A stretch of 64,000 nt of DNA from Sinomonas sp. R1AF57 (GCF_002224485.1 NZ_CP022463.1:2617990-2681989), one strand, 5' to 3'. Positions 9,495-18,458 are shown, counted from the first letter of the stretch. The notes: generated by a model not told the origin, from the letters alone. Translations and numbers: made by a program.

Positions 9495-10124
9495 TCACTC
9501 GGTGGGCGGCTGCGCGGCGGACGGCGAGGAGGTCCGGTGCAGGATCGCCGACGCGTGCGGGGCCAGCGGAGACTCGCCCGCGGCGACGTCCCAGCGCCAG
9601 AACAGGTCGCCGTTGACGAGGCCGAAGATCCGGGTCGCGGCCTTGTAGTCGCGGGCGTGCGCGCCGCGCAGGACGGCGTCGGTGCTGAGCTGGATCTGGG
9701 GGCCCTTGATCTGGCCGTAGTAGAGCTCGGCGATGCTGCCCGGATGCAGGATCGTGACGGTGATGTCGAACCCGTCCTGGCTGTTCCGCAGGGTCTCGAC
9801 CTCGTCGGCGGACTTGTAGGCCGGGACGATGTCGGCGGGGGTCAGGCCCGGGCCGCCGTCGGCGTCCTGCAGGGGCCTGTCGAGCTGCCAGAAGCCCGTC
9901 TCGGTGGACAGGGGCCGCAGCCGGTTCCCGTTCTCGTCAGAGAGCCAGCTGTCAGCGGTGTACTGGAGGTAGGGGAAGCCGTTGTGGGCGAACACGACGT
10001 GCTGGACGAAGTGCTCGTCTCCGGCCTCGCCCGCACCGAGACGACCCCGCCCTTCCCACTCCCCGATGAGCCACGACAGCGGGACAAGCTCGGGGGTCAG
10101 GCCGGACGGGATCTCGATGGGCAC
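9495..10124 (-). CDS. Nitrobindin/FABP-family heme beta-barrel protein
   Basis: A 209-residue protein whose N-terminal LIGEWEGRG (about residues 19-27) is the GxWxGxG motif of the nitrobindin (DUF1794, fatty-acid-binding-like) family. Further barrel strands follow, such as FDITVTILHPGS and AELYYGQIKGPQI. A late HARDYKAATRIFGLVNGDLFW includes the region that carries the distal heme-side residues. Family members bind ferric heme and isomerise peroxynitrite. The start is GTG with AAGGAG 6 bases upstream. Mycobacteria carry a homologue a few genes from glnR-mshD, as I recall, so this neighbourhood looks old. Confidence 0.88.
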   Translation of the reverse strand: MPIEIPSGLTPELVPLSWLIGEWEGRGRLGAGEAGDEHFVQHVVFAHNGFPYLQYTADSWLSDENGNRLRPLSTETGFWQLDRPLQDADGGPGLTPADIVPAYKSADEVETLRNSQDGFDITVTILHPGSIAELYYGQIKGPQIQLSTDAVLRGAHARDYKAATRIFGLVNGDLFWRWDVAAGESPLAPHASAILHRTSSPSAAQPPTE

Positions 10125-10186
10125 TGGGCTCCTTCTTCGGTGCTACGGTGCGGTCTTCCTTCGGCAGCGCGGCCGCTGCCGACGGG

Positions 10187-10309
10187 TCAGCGCTGACCCT
10201 TGAACAGCTTCCACACGACGAGCCCGGCGAACCAGGCCATGGAGATACCCGCGACGGCGAGGAGGACAAGGAAGAAGATCTCGAAGGCAACAACGCTCAT
10301 ACGGCCCAT
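10187..10309 (-). CDS. Single-pass membrane micro-protein (40 aa)
   Basis: A 40-codon frame encodes one hydrophobic helix (FEIFFLVLLAVAGISMAWFA) and a short basic tail ending KLFKGQR, which predicts a C-terminus in the cytoplasm. The ATG at 10309 has a GAGG seven bases upstream; a second in-frame ATG at 10300 has none, so the first is chosen. It sits 62 bases before the nitrobindin gene on the same strand. I do not recognise a family. Codon choice is GC-ending, like its neighbours, which supports expression. Confidence 0.7.
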   Translation of the reverse strand: MGRMSVVAFEIFFLVLLAVAGISMAWFAGLVVWKLFKGQR

Positions 10310-10399
10310 CGTAGCGCCTCGGGCGGGGCCCACTGCCCGTGAGGCTGGCCACAGCACCCGCCGACCGGACCCCGTGCCGGCCGCGGGAGGGACGCTGTG

Positions 10400-11146
10400 C
10401 TAGACGACGAGCATCCGGTCGAGGAAGTACGCGATCGACCCCACCGCGAACGCGGGCGCGAGCCCGAGCGCGACCACGCCGAACGGGGCCAGCCGGATGC
10501 TGCGCGTGCTGTTGAGCCTGCGGAACGCGGCGAGAACCGCACCGATCACGACCCCGGCGATCGTCGCCGGGAGCACCGAGATCCCCGTCAGGACCAGGCC
10601 CGCGAGCGGCGCCGCGAGGCCCGCGAACACGATGGCGAGCGGGGCGACGATCGTGTCCGGCCAGCGGATCATCCCGATGAGGAGTGCCACGACCGTGCTG
10701 ATCCCGGCGACGAGGAGCATGGAGCCCGCACCGGTGAGCCGAGCCGTGCCGATCCACCCGGCCCCGAGGCAGCACAGCAGGACGCCCGCGCTCGCGCCGA
10801 ATGCGGACTCGAGCCGGTGGCTCTGGCCCGTGCCGCGGAGGAGCTGTACGACGACGACCGCCATGACCCCGACCGCGGTGGCGAGGGGCGTCCAGGAGAG
10901 GAGCTCGGGTCCCGGCGTGAAGGTGACCGCCGCCGCCGACGCCACGCCGGCCAGGGCGATGACGGCGCCGTTGGTCTTGCGGGCCGGAATCCCGAGGAAG
11001 TGGGGCCAGCCGAACCCGACGGCCACGGCCACGGCCGCGACCCCGGCGAGCTGCACGACGGGGCCGCCCAAGCTCGACCCGACCGCGAGCGCCGTGCCGG
11101 CGATCGCGATCGAACCTCCCGCGACGGACCTCACCCAGGACTTCAC
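10400..11146 (-). CDS. Polytopic membrane protein, unknown function
   Basis: About 248 residues, rich in Ala, Val, Leu and Gly, with roughly seven to eight hydrophobic segments (for example [18 protein letters not shown] and [13 protein letters not shown]) and few charged residues. GTG at 11146, beginning [11 protein letters not shown], is preferred: upstream in-frame codons run into the glnR promoter and encode low-complexity Gly/Arg/Asp sequence. It is divergent from glnR with about 200 bases between them. No transporter motif is recognised; it may be a permease-like or structural membrane protein. Confidence 0.75.
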   Translation of the reverse strand: MKSWVRSVAGGSIAIAGTALAVGSSLGGPVVQLAGVAAVAVAVGFGWPHFLGIPARKTNGAVIALAGVASAAAVTFTPGPELLSWTPLATAVGVMAVVVVQLLRGTGQSHRLESAFGASAGVLLCCLGAGWIGTARLTGAGSMLLVAGISTVVALLIGMIRWPDTIVAPLAIVFAGLAAPLAGLVLTGISVLPATIAGVVIGAVLAAFRRLNSTRSIRLAPFGVVALGLAPAFAVGSIAYFLDRMLVV

Positions 11147-11289
11147 CGCACCGCCCCCGCCTGCGCCTCCCGGCCGGTCGCGGCCGCGGGCCGCGCTGTT
11201 CCCGTCTGTGCGCTCATCACCCTGCCATCCTGCCTCACCATGGCACCGGTGTGTGACTTGCATTCGGCGGGTCCGGGCCGGGCCGCGCC

Positions 11290-11295
11290 TATAAT
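11290..11295 (+). promoter_or_regulatory. Consensus -10 box of the glnR promoter
   Basis: A perfect TATAAT lies about 55 bases ahead of the glnR ATG. A -35 is not obvious at 17 bases (GGTCCG). The gene also has a good ribosome site, GGGAGGAA, just ahead of its ATG, so a leadered transcript is expected. Confidence 0.55.
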
Positions 11296-11350
11296 CGGCG
11301 TCAAAGGTACCCCTGCCCGACGCCGTGCAGCCAGATCCTCGGGAGGAACC

Positions 11351-12046
11351 ATGTCGCACATCCTGCTTCTGACGAACGCCAACGGCTCGTCAGTGGACAT
11401 CCTCCCGGCCCTCGAGCTGCTGAACCATCGGGTCCACATCCTCCCGGCTGAACCGACCGCGTTGCTCGACGCCGATCCCGCCGACGTCATCTTCCTCGAT
11501 GCGCGCAAGGACCTGGTCGGCTCGCGCTCGCTCACCCAGCTCCTGCGTGCGACCGGGCTCGGCGCGCCGCTCATCCTCATCCTGACCGAGGGCGGGATGG
11601 CAGCGGTGTCCTCCGCCTGGACCGTGGACGACATCATCCTGGATTCAGCCGGGCCGGCCGAGGTCGAGGCCCGCGTCCGGCTCGCCATCTCGAAGACGTC
11701 CGCCGCCGAGGAGCCGGAGACCGAGATCCGCGCGGCCGGCGTCGTGATCGACGAGGCGAGCTACACGGCGAAGGTCAACGGGGAGGCCCTGAACCTGACG
11801 TTCAAGGAGTTCGAGCTCCTGAAGTACCTCGCGCAGCACCCCGGCCGGGTCTTCACCCGCCAGCAGCTGCTCACCGAGGTGTGGGGCTACGACTACTATG
11901 GCGGCACCCGCACCGTCGACGTGCACGTGCGGCGGCTCCGGGCGAAGCTGGGGCCCGACCACGAGGGGCTCATCGGCACCGTCCGCAACGTCGGCTACCG
12001 GCTCACGCTCACGCGCCTCAACGAGGACGAGCTGAGCGAGGCCTGA
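11351..12046 (+). CDS. glnR: GlnR-type atypical OmpR-family regulator
   Basis: 231 residues: an N-terminal receiver-like domain (about 1-110) with a conserved acidic patch (FLDARKDL) but without the usual phosphorylation pocket, then a winged helix (about 130-222) with [18 protein letters not shown] and [17 protein letters not shown]. This matches actinobacterial GlnR, the global nitrogen regulator that acts without a cognate kinase. The location directly upstream of mshD repeats the mycobacterial glnR-mshD order and strengthens the assignment. The start has GGGAGGAA 3 to 5 bases upstream. Targets such as ammonium transport and glutamine synthetase genes would lie outside this window. Confidence 0.88.
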   Translation: MSHILLLTNANGSSVDILPALELLNHRVHILPAEPTALLDADPADVIFLDARKDLVGSRSLTQLLRATGLGAPLILILTEGGMAAVSSAWTVDDIILDSAGPAEVEARVRLAISKTSAAEEPETEIRAAGVVIDEASYTAKVNGEALNLTFKEFELLKYLAQHPGRVFTRQQLLTEVWGYDYYGGTRTVDVHVRRLRAKLGPDHEGLIGTVRNVGYRLTLTRLNEDELSEA

Positions 12047-12070
12047 CCCGCACCGCCGCCGCCCCCGCAG

Positions 12071-12177
12071 CGTTTCGGGTACGCCAACTCCCGCCGCTGA
12101 ACGTCTCAGGTACGCCAACTCGCGCCGCTGGGCGTCTCAGGTACGCCAACTCGCGCCGCTGGGCGTCTCAGGTACGC
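12071..12177. repeat. 31-bp tandem repeat array with GTAC-centred motif (forward set)
   Basis: The motif cgtYtcRGGTACGC starts at 12071, 12102, 12133 and 12164, an exact 31-bp period, and most of the intervening sequence (CCAACTCGCGCCGCTGGG) repeats as well. The array starts 25 bases after the glnR stop. The opposite-facing version of the same motif occurs at 12284-12364. Confidence 0.85.
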
Positions 12178-12283
12178 GCCGGGCCTGGCCCACGCTCGGC
12201 TGGCGCACGACGGCGGCGAGCCGGCTCACGCTCGGTGCGCACCCGGCGTCGTGCGCGCCGCACCCGAGACCCAGCGAGGCCTT

Positions 12284-12364
12284 ATTTCGCGTACCCGAAA
12301 CCGACTTAGGACCGCGTTTCGCGTACCCGAAACGCCCTGGGGGCGCGTTTCGCGTACCCGAGAC
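12284..12364. repeat. Palindrome array (reverse set), 31-32-bp spacing
   Basis: Three copies of TTTCGCGTACCCGAAAC or a close variant begin at 12285, 12317 and 12348. Each is nearly palindromic around GTAC. Here only the palindromes are conserved while the intervening sequence differs, unlike the forward set at 12071-12177. The two sets face each other across about 105 bases. Confidence 0.8.
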
Positions 12365-12389
12365 GAACGTGGGGGCCGCGCGGACGCGC

Positions 12390-12422
12390 CGAGGGCCCCG
12401 CACGGTGGGTGCGGGGCCCTCG
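12390..12422 (-). terminator. Perfect 14-bp hairpin, terminator of the candidate small RNA
   Basis: CGAGGGCCCCGCAC pairs perfectly with GTGCGGGGCCCTCG around a 5-base loop. It could also stop read-through from glnR on the plus strand, since it is symmetric. It lacks a T-run on either side. Confidence 0.65.
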
Positions 12423-12508
12423 GGAAGGGTGGAGGACATACGGGTCGAACGTATCAAAGCCACCCCACTGGTGGATCCCCCTCGGCCGCCGGTGCGCCCG
12501 GCGACAGG
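12390..12508 (-). ncRNA. Candidate small RNA with anti-Shine-Dalgarno segment
   Basis: On the minus strand a promoter (TTGACG at 12538-12543, exactly 17 bases, TACTGT at 12515-12520) predicts a start near 12508. The transcript would fold as a small hairpin (CCACC/GGTGG), a second hairpin (ATACG-TTCGACC-CGTAT), an unpaired pyrimidine run UCCUCCACCCUUCCC able to pair with GGAGG ribosome sites, and a perfect 14-bp terminal stem (12390-12422). No convincing peptide is encoded. No U-tract follows the stem, which is common in GC-rich genomes. I do not recognise a known RNA family. Confidence 0.5.
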
Positions 12509-12514
12509 ACATTG

Positions 12515-12543
12515 ACAGTACCCGAGGCGGCCCGCGGCGTCAA
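12515..12543 (-). promoter_or_regulatory. Minus-strand promoter for the candidate small RNA
   Basis: TTGACG and TACTGT are separated by exactly 17 bases, each one or two bases from the housekeeping sigma consensus. No protein gene starts downstream on this strand, which is why a non-coding product is proposed. Confidence 0.55.
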
Positions 12544-12599
12544 AACACGCGCCAGCCGGGCGCCGTCGTGCGAAACACCCCAATCGGCGGCCTTTTCGC

Positions 12600-12605
12600 T
12601 AGCCT
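12600..12605 (+). promoter_or_regulatory. -10 box for leaderless mshD
   Basis: TAGCCT is followed by seven bases and the mshD ATG. No Shine-Dalgarno sequence precedes that ATG, so transcription and translation probably begin at the same base. Confidence 0.55.
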
Positions 12606-12612
12606 TGCCTAC

Positions 12613-13581
12613 ATGACCAGCGCATACCCGCAGGATTGGCCCGTCACCGTTGTCGAAGGCCGCGTCCCGCAGGCTCTCTGGGCCGAGATCCAGGCCCTGC
12701 TGGAGGCCGCCGAGGAGTCCGACGGCAACCCCTCCCTCTCCGAGCAGACCACCGTGCTGATGAAGTCGCCCGACACCCGGTCCGAGGAGATCGTGACGGT
12801 CGCCGTCCACGCCCTCGACGACACGTCGGGCTCTTCGGCGCCCGAGGACCTCGCGGGCCTCGCCGCGATTGCGTTCGGCGAGGACGGCGCGGGCGTCGCG
12901 GAGCTGGCCGTGCACCCGAACTACCGCAACCAGGGTGTGGGCATGAGGCTCGTGGAGGCCATCAAGGAGCTGCGCGGCGCCACCGGCCTGAAGGGGCTGA
13001 AGGCCTGGTCCCACGGCAACCACGAGGCCGCGGCGGAGCTCGCCACGCACTACGGGTTCGTGCCCGAGCGCCAGCTGTGGAAGATGGTCCTCGTCCGCCA
13101 CCCCCACGAGACCGCAGAGCCCCTCCCCGAGGGCGTCCACATCCGCACGTTCGAGCCCGGCCGCGACGAGGACGCCTGGCTGGCCACGAACCGGGCCGCG
13201 TTCTCCCACCATCCGGAGCAGGGCTCCCTCCGCCGCAGCGACCTCGAGGCGCGCATGGCGGAGGACTGGTTCGATCCGCGCGGCTTCTTCCTCGCGGTCG
13301 ACGACGACGGCGGCATCCTCGGATTCCACTGGACCAAGGTGCACCCCGCGCACGGCGAGCACCGCGCCCTCGGCGAGGTGTACGTCGTCGGCGTCGTGCC
13401 GGAGGCGCAGGGGCGCGGGCTGGGGCGGGCACTGACGCTGCACGGGATCGACTACCTCCACTCGCTCGGGCTGGCGACGATCATGCTGTACACCGACGCG
13501 GACAATCTGCCGGCGGTCGCCATGTACCGGCGCCTCGGGTTCACGCTCTGGGACCGGGACGTCCTCTACTCCCTCGCCTAG
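12613..13581 (+). CDS. mshD: Mycothiol synthase MshD
   Basis: 322 residues forming two GNAT acetyltransferase domains. The first has VAELAVHPNYRNQGVGMRLVE (about residues 95-115) and the second GEVYVVGVVPEAQGRGLGRAL (about 255-275), both acetyl-CoA pyrophosphate-loop motifs. MshD catalyses the last step of mycothiol synthesis, acetylating Cys-GlcN-Ins with acetyl-CoA; only actinobacteria make this thiol. The length is typical. The start lacks a ribosome site and lies seven bases after TAGCCT. glnR lies upstream, as in mycobacteria. Confidence 0.93.
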   Translation: MTSAYPQDWPVTVVEGRVPQALWAEIQALLEAAEESDGNPSLSEQTTVLMKSPDTRSEEIVTVAVHALDDTSGSSAPEDLAGLAAIAFGEDGAGVAELAVHPNYRNQGVGMRLVEAIKELRGATGLKGLKAWSHGNHEAAAELATHYGFVPERQLWKMVLVRHPHETAEPLPEGVHIRTFEPGRDEDAWLATNRAAFSHHPEQGSLRRSDLEARMAEDWFDPRGFFLAVDDDGGILGFHWTKVHPAHGEHRALGEVYVVGVVPEAQGRGLGRALTLHGIDYLHSLGLATIMLYTDADNLPAVAMYRRLGFTLWDRDVLYSLA

Positions 13582-13646
13582 CCCGCGCCCCTGCGGCGGC
13601 GCCCTAGTAGTGTTGACCCGACACACCAAGCTCCTGCGGAGGAACC

Positions 13647-15965
13647 ATGACTGAAGCCGCCCAGAACCAGAGCAGTGCAGCAACGGAGCCGCAGACTGAC
13701 CCCATCCCCTCGACGCTGTCCGCGCACGACGGCGCCGCCGCGCCCACCGCGGCCGTCGCACCCCGCGCTGTGCCCGTGTTCGGGTCGTCGGAGGTGCCCG
13801 CGGCGCGGGCGACGCAGGACCGCATCGACATCCCCGAGTTCGCCCCCCAGCAGGTCCCCGAAGGCGATGTGGGCCCCGACCGCTTCCTCGACCGGGAGCT
13901 CAGCTGGCTCGCGTTCAACGCCCGCGTCCTCGAGCTTGCCGAGGACCCGGACCTCTACCTCCTCGAGCGTGTCACCTTCCTCTCGATCTTCGCCTCCAAC
14001 CTCGACGAGTTCTTCATGGTCCGCGTCGCAGGGCTCAAGCGGCGGATCGCGACCGGGATCGCCGTGCCCTCGGCGGCTGGCCTGAGCCCCATCGAGGTCC
14101 TCGAGCAGATCTCCGAGGAAGCGCACCGCCTGCAGGAGCGGCATGCACGCGTGTTCGCGGACCAGATCCGCCCCGCCCTCGCCAAGGAGAACATCCACAT
14201 CGTCCACTGGGACGACCTCACCCACGAGGAGCATGCCCGGCTTCGCGGGATGTTCTCCGAGCAGGTCTTCCCCATCCTGACCCCGCTCGCGGTCGATCCC
14301 GCCCACCCGTTCCCGTACATCTCCGGCCTCTCGCTCAACCTCGCGGTCGTGGTGCGGAACCCGGTCAGCGAGAAGGAGCTCTTCGCCCGCCTCAAGGTCC
14401 CCGACCAGCTCCCCCGCCTGATCTCGATCGACGGGCCCCGCGCGGGCGCCGTCGCGGGCAGGACGGCCCGCTTCATCGCCCTCGAGGAGCTCATCTCGGT
14501 GCACCTCGACCAGCTCTTCCCGGGCATGGAGGTCCTCGAGCACCACACGTTCCGGGTCACCCGCAACGAGGACCTCGAAGTCGAGGAGGACGACGCCGAG
14601 AACCTCCTGCAGGCCCTCGAGAAGGAGCTCCTGCGCCGGCGCTTCGGGCCGCCGGTCCGCCTCGAGGTGACGGACGACATCAACCCGAACATCCTGGCCC
14701 TGCTGGTCCGGGAGCTCGGCGTCGAGGAGAGCGAGGTGTACCAGCTGCCCACGCCGCTGGACCTGCGCGGCCTCAGCGTCATCGCGGGCATCGACCGCGC
14801 CGACCTGCACTACCCGAAGCAGCTCGCCCACACGTCGCGCTTCCTCAACGAGTCGGAGACGGCGAAGGCCGCGAACGTCTTCGCCGCGATGCGCCGCCGC
14901 GACATCCTCCTGCACCACCCGTACGACTCGTTCTCCACCTCGGTCCAGGCCTTCCTCGAGCAGGCGGCGGCGGACCCCAAGGTCCAGGCGATCAAGCAGA
15001 CCCTGTACCGGACCTCGGGCGACTCGCCGATCGTGGACGCGCTCATCGATGCGGCCGAGGCCGGCAAGCAGGTCCTCGCGCTCGTGGAGATCAAGGCCCG
15101 CTTCGACGAGCAGGCCAACATCTCGTGGGCGCGCAAGCTCGAGCAGGCCGGCGTGCACGTGGTCTACGGGATCGTGGGCCTCAAGACGCACTGCAAGCTC
15201 TCCCTCGTGGTCCGCCAGGAGAACGACGGCCTGCGGCGGTACTGCCACATCGGCACGGGCAACTACCACCCGCGCACGGCCAGGTACTACGAGGACCTCG
15301 GCCTGCTCACGTGCGACGAGCAGGTCGGCGAGGACCTCTCCAAGCTGTTCAACCAGCTCTCGGGCTACGCGCCGAAGTCCACGTTCAAGCGGCTGCTCGT
15401 GGCCCCCCGCTCGGTCCGGTCCGGCCTCATCGACCGCATCGAGACGGAGATCCGCAACGCGCGTGCCGGGCTGCGCTCCCGGGTGGTCATCAAGGTCAAC
15501 TCGATGGTCGACGAGGCCATCGTCGATGCCCTCTACCGTGCCTCGCAGGCTGGCGTGCAGGTGGACGTCATCGTCCGCGGCATCTGCGCCCTGCGGCCCG
15601 GGGTCCCGGGCCTGAGCGAGAACATCACGGTCCGCTCGATCCTGGGCCGGTTCCTCGAGCACTCGCGGGTCTTCGCGTTCGCCAACGGCGGCAACCCGGT
15701 CGTCTACATCGGCTCCGCGGACATGATGCACCGCAACCTCGACCGCCGCGTCGAGGCGCTCGTCCAGCTGCGGAACCGCGACGACATCGCGGAGCTCATC
15801 GCGCTCCTCGACCGCTACCTCGACGACCGGACGTCCTCGTGGCACCTGGACCGCGAAGGGCACTGGACCCGCCACCACCTCGACGCCGAAGGGCGCCCGC
15901 TCGAGGACGTGCAGTCCTGGCTCCTGGCCTCGCGGGCCCGGCAGCGAGCCATGAGCCTGCGGTGA
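13647..15965 (+). CDS. ppk1: Polyphosphate kinase 1
   Basis: 772 residues. After a variable Ala/Pro-rich N-terminus of about 70 residues comes [19 protein letters not shown], the start of the PPK N domain, and [16 protein letters not shown]. The phospholipase-D-like C-terminal halves contain [14 protein letters not shown], with the His expected to carry the phosphate, and [28 protein letters not shown]1 reversibly polymerises ATP gamma-phosphate into polyphosphate. A GCGGAGGAA ribosome site precedes the ATG. Its stop overlaps the start of the Nudix gene (TGATG), so they are coupled. Confidence 0.95.
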   Translation: MTEAAQNQSSAATEPQTDPIPSTLSAHDGAAAPTAAVAPRAVPVFGSSEVPAARATQDRIDIPEFAPQQVPEGDVGPDRFLDRELSWLAFNARVLELAEDPDLYLLERVTFLSIFASNLDEFFMVRVAGLKRRIATGIAVPSAAGLSPIEVLEQISEEAHRLQERHARVFADQIRPALAKENIHIVHWDDLTHEEHARLRGMFSEQVFPILTPLAVDPAHPFPYISGLSLNLAVVVRNPVSEKELFARLKVPDQLPRLISIDGPRAGAVAGRTARFIALEELISVHLDQLFPGMEVLEHHTFRVTRNEDLEVEEDDAENLLQALEKELLRRRFGPPVRLEVTDDINPNILALLVRELGVEESEVYQLPTPLDLRGLSVIAGIDRADLHYPKQLAHTSRFLNESETAKAANVFAAMRRRDILLHHPYDSFSTSVQAFLEQAAADPKVQAIKQTLYRTSGDSPIVDALIDAAEAGKQVLALVEIKARFDEQANISWARKLEQAGVHVVYGIVGLKTHCKLSLVVRQENDGLRRYCHIGTGNYHPRTARYYEDLGLLTCDEQVGEDLSKLFNQLSGYAPKSTFKRLLVAPRSVRSGLIDRIETEIRNARAGLRSRVVIKVNSMVDEAIVDALYRASQAGVQVDVIVRGICALRPGVPGLSENITVRSILGRFLEHSRVFAFANGGNPVVYIGSADMMHRNLDRRVEALVQLRNRDDIAELIALLDRYLDDRTSSWHLDREGHWTRHHLDAEGRPLEDVQSWLLASRARQRAMSLR

Positions 15966-16939
15966 TGACTGACACCCCCGTCGACGACCAGACCGCGCAT
16001 CCGGGAGAGGACGTCGCCGTCAGGGCCGCCGGGGCCATCCCCTGGCGGAGGGCGGGCGACCGCCTCGAGGTGCTGCTCATCCACCGTCCCCGCTACGACG
16101 ACTGGTCCTGGCCCAAGGGCAAGCTCGACCCGGGCGAGACGCTCCACGAGTGCGCGTCCCGGGAGATCCGGGAGGAGATCGGGCTCGACGCTCCGCTGGG
16201 GGTGCCGCTCGGCGTCAGCCACTACCGCGTGGCGGCCGGCCTCAAGTCGGTGCGCTACTGGGCCATGCACGTCGACGCCTCCCAGCGTGTTGTGCCGGAC
16301 GGCGACGAGGTGGACCAGGTCCACTGGTGCACCCCGGACGAGGCCGAGGTGCTCCTGTCGAACCGCACCGACGTCGCCCCGCTCGAGGCCCTCGTCGCCG
16401 CGGAGCGGGACAGCGCGCTCGCGACGCGCCCGCTGATCCTCCTGCGCCATGCCAAGGCCAAGCCGCGCAGTTCGTGGACGAAGGCCGAGGGCGACCGCAC
16501 CCTGGCAGCGACGGGGGTCCGCCAGGCCCAGGCAGTCGCGAGGCTCCTGCAGGTGTGGAAACCGACCCGCGTGGTCACGAGCCCCTGGCGCCGCTGCGTG
16601 GACACGGTCCTCCCCTACGTCCGCTCCTCCGGCGTCAAGGTCAAGGTCCGCCTCGTCGACCACCTCACGGAGCACCGCCACTCCCGCAAGCCGCACAAGG
16701 CGGCCGACGTCGTGGGCCGGCTCTTCGACAAGCGCAGGCCCGCAGTGCTCTGCTCGCATCGGCCGGTGCTTCCGACCCTGCTCGGCGAGTTCAGGAAGTA
16801 CCTCGAGCCGGGCCTAGACGACCTGCTCCCCGCGTCGGACCCGTACCTCGCCCCCGGGGAGGTCATCGTGTTCCACGTGCCGCTCGAGGGGCGGCCGCGC
16901 GTCGTGGCGCTCGAGCAGGTCAAGCCGTTCGATGACTAG
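15965..16939 (+). CDS. mutT1: Nudix hydrolase fused to histidine phosphatase (MutT1-like)
   Basis: 324 residues in two domains. Residues about 15-145 hold an intact Nudix box, G-x5-E-x7-REIREEIGL. Residues about 160-320 form a histidine phosphatase with LLRHAKAKPRSSW near the start, the RH(G/A) catalytic motif, and a second His in CSHRPVLPTLL. This matches mycobacterial MutT1, which cleans 8-oxo-guanine nucleotides and diadenosine polyphosphates and also lies beside ppk1. The protein is cytoplasmic. It is coupled to ppk1 by a TGATG overlap. Confidence 0.88.
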   Translation: MTDTPVDDQTAHPGEDVAVRAAGAIPWRRAGDRLEVLLIHRPRYDDWSWPKGKLDPGETLHECASREIREEIGLDAPLGVPLGVSHYRVAAGLKSVRYWAMHVDASQRVVPDGDEVDQVHWCTPDEAEVLLSNRTDVAPLEALVAAERDSALATRPLILLRHAKAKPRSSWTKAEGDRTLAATGVRQAQAVARLLQVWKPTRVVTSPWRRCVDTVLPYVRSSGVKVKVRLVDHLTEHRHSRKPHKAADVVGRLFDKRRPAVLCSHRPVLPTLLGEFRKYLEPGLDDLLPASDPYLAPGEVIVFHVPLEGRPRVVALEQVKPFDD

Positions 16940-17005
16940 CGAATCCGATCACATTTCACTATTACAATGCGCGAATCCAACCCCCCTTACCGTTACGGTG
17001 GATAC

Positions 17006-17836
17006 ATGCAGACGGCAACGCGTGTGTCCTCCGCTTACGAGCTTCTACTAGAGGACGTGAGAGCGAACGGTACTCGCAAAAAAGATCGAACCGGAACCGG
17101 AACTCGGAGCGTATTCGGCCGCCAGATCCGCTTCGACCTGGCCGAGGGCTTCCCCCTCGTGACCACGAAGCGCGTGCACTTCAAGTCCGTGGCCCTCGAG
17201 CTGCTCTGGTTCCTGCGAGGCGACTCGAACGTGCGCTGGCTCCAAGAACAGGGCGTCACAATCTGGGACGAATGGGCGGACGACGCCGGCGAGCTGGGCC
17301 CCGTGTACGGTGTCCAGTGGCGCTCGTGGCCCACGCCGGACGGGGAGCACATCGACCAGATCGCCGCAGTCATCGAGTCGCTGCGCACCAACCCAGATTC
17401 CCGCAGACATATCGTCTCCGCGTGGAACGTGGCCGAAATCTCGAAGATGGCGCTGCCACCATGCCACGCGCTGTTCCAGTTCTACGTCGAGCCGCAGGAC
17501 GACGGTCTGTCGAAACTCTCGTGCCAGCTGTATCAGCGCAGCGCGGACATGTTCCTCGGCGTGCCCTTCAACATCGCCTCCTACGCGCTCCTGACGCACA
17601 TGGTCGCCGATCAGCTCGGGATGGATGTGGGAGAGTTCGTCTGGACAGGTGGGGACTGCCACATCTACGAGAACCATCTGGAGCAAGTGGACCAGCAGCT
17701 CTGCCGAGAGCCTCGCGAGGCCCCCCACTTGGCAATCCTCAATACGCCTCGATCCATCTTCGAATACACTTTCGAAGACTTTGAGCTCTGCGACTACGAA
17801 CCTCACCCAACGATCAAGGCGCCCATCGCCGTATGA
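17006..17836 (+). CDS. thyA: Thymidylate synthase ThyA
   Basis: 276 residues with the catalytic motif [12 protein letters not shown] (Cys near residue 155), [13 protein letters not shown] for phosphate binding, and [16 protein letters not shown] with the folate/dUMP contacts. It methylates dUMP to dTMP using methylene-tetrahydrofolate. The start at 17006 is preferred over one 39 bases earlier because family members begin near MQTATRV. The first 120 and last 100 bases use A/T-ending codons far more than neighbouring genes. Its stop overlaps folA by four bases (ATGA), fitting the recycling of dihydrofolate. Confidence 0.95.
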   Translation: MQTATRVSSAYELLLEDVRANGTRKKDRTGTGTRSVFGRQIRFDLAEGFPLVTTKRVHFKSVALELLWFLRGDSNVRWLQEQGVTIWDEWADDAGELGPVYGVQWRSWPTPDGEHIDQIAAVIESLRTNPDSRRHIVSAWNVAEISKMALPPCHALFQFYVEPQDDGLSKLSCQLYQRSADMFLGVPFNIASYALLTHMVADQLGMDVGEFVWTGGDCHIYENHLEQVDQQLCREPREAPHLAILNTPRSIFEYTFEDFELCDYEPHPTIKAPIAV

Positions 17837-18360
17837 GCAGTGATCCGCGCGAGATCGGCCTGATCTGGGCGCAGACGCAGGAGGGCGGCGTCATCGGCCG
17901 GGACGGCACCATGCCGTGGCACGTGCCCGAGGACATGAAGCACTTCGCCTCGACCACGACGGGCCACCCGGTGGTCATGGGCCGGCGCACGTGGGACTCG
18001 ATCCCGGGGCGCTTCCGGCCGTTCACCGGCAGGACGAACATCGTCGTCACCCGCCAGCCGGGCTGGGAGGCGGAGGGCGCCGTCGTCGTGCATTCCCTCG
18101 ACGAGGCGCTCGAGACGGCGCGCCGCAGCGAGGGCGGCGAGCTGGTGTGGGTGATCGGCGGCGGGGAGATCTTTGCCGAGGCGATGCCGCAGGCCGACGT
18201 GGCCGTGGTGACCATCCTCGACCTGGACGTGGACGGCGACACCTTCGCGCCCCAGCTGGGCAGCGAGTGGCGGCTCGCGTCGGTCCAGCCGGACGATGGC
18301 GGGTGGCTCACCTCCCGGACCGAGGTCCCCTACCGCATCGTGGAGTTCCGCCGAGGCTAG
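17833..18360 (+). CDS. folA: Dihydrofolate reductase
   Basis: 175 residues with [18 protein letters not shown], the substrate Asp/Glu-region motif, [21 protein letters not shown] for NADPH binding, and [14 protein letters not shown]. It regenerates tetrahydrofolate from the dihydrofolate made by ThyA. The thyA-folA pair is a common arrangement. No separate ribosome site is needed because of the ATGA overlap. Confidence 0.95.
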   Translation: MSSDPREIGLIWAQTQEGGVIGRDGTMPWHVPEDMKHFASTTTGHPVVMGRRTWDSIPGRFRPFTGRTNIVVTRQPGWEAEGAVVVHSLDEALETARRSEGGELVWVIGGGEIFAEAMPQADVAVVTILDLDVDGDTFAPQLGSEWRLASVQPDDGGWLTSRTEVPYRIVEFRRG

Positions 18361-18445
18361 GGCCGCCCGCGGCGGCGCCCGCGCGGCGTCGTGCGTCGGC
18401 GCTGCCGGGTGAGGGAGCCCACAGGCGCCGGCCGCCGGGCCCCCG

Positions 18446-18451
18446 TAGAAT
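18446..18451 (+). promoter_or_regulatory. -10 box for leaderless asd
   Basis: TAGAAT is followed by exactly seven bases and the asd ATG, the same geometry as at mshD. A GGAAGG lies within those seven bases, too close to act as a normal ribosome site. Confidence 0.5.
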
Positions 18452-18458
18452 GGAAGGC

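Noticed and set aside
11147-11359. Extended start for the membrane protein divergent from glnR
   Set aside because: It would overlap the glnR start and promoter and encode low-complexity sequence; GTG at 11146 fits the first membrane segment.
12284-12364. CRISPR-like array
   Set aside because: Only three repeats of 17 bp and spacers of about 14 bases, no cas genes, and palindromic units; does not fit CRISPR.
12424-12508. Short peptide on the minus strand (beginning MSCRRAHR) in the small RNA region
   Set aside because: The ATG would lie two bases after the -10 box, there is no ribosome site, and the peptide reads through the terminator hairpin.
12420-12520. Possible tRNA in the glnR-mshD gap
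   Set aside because: A T-arm-like hairpin (ATACG-TTCGACC-CGTAT) is present but no matching 5' acceptor, D-arm or anticodon arm was found; treated as part of the small RNA candidate.
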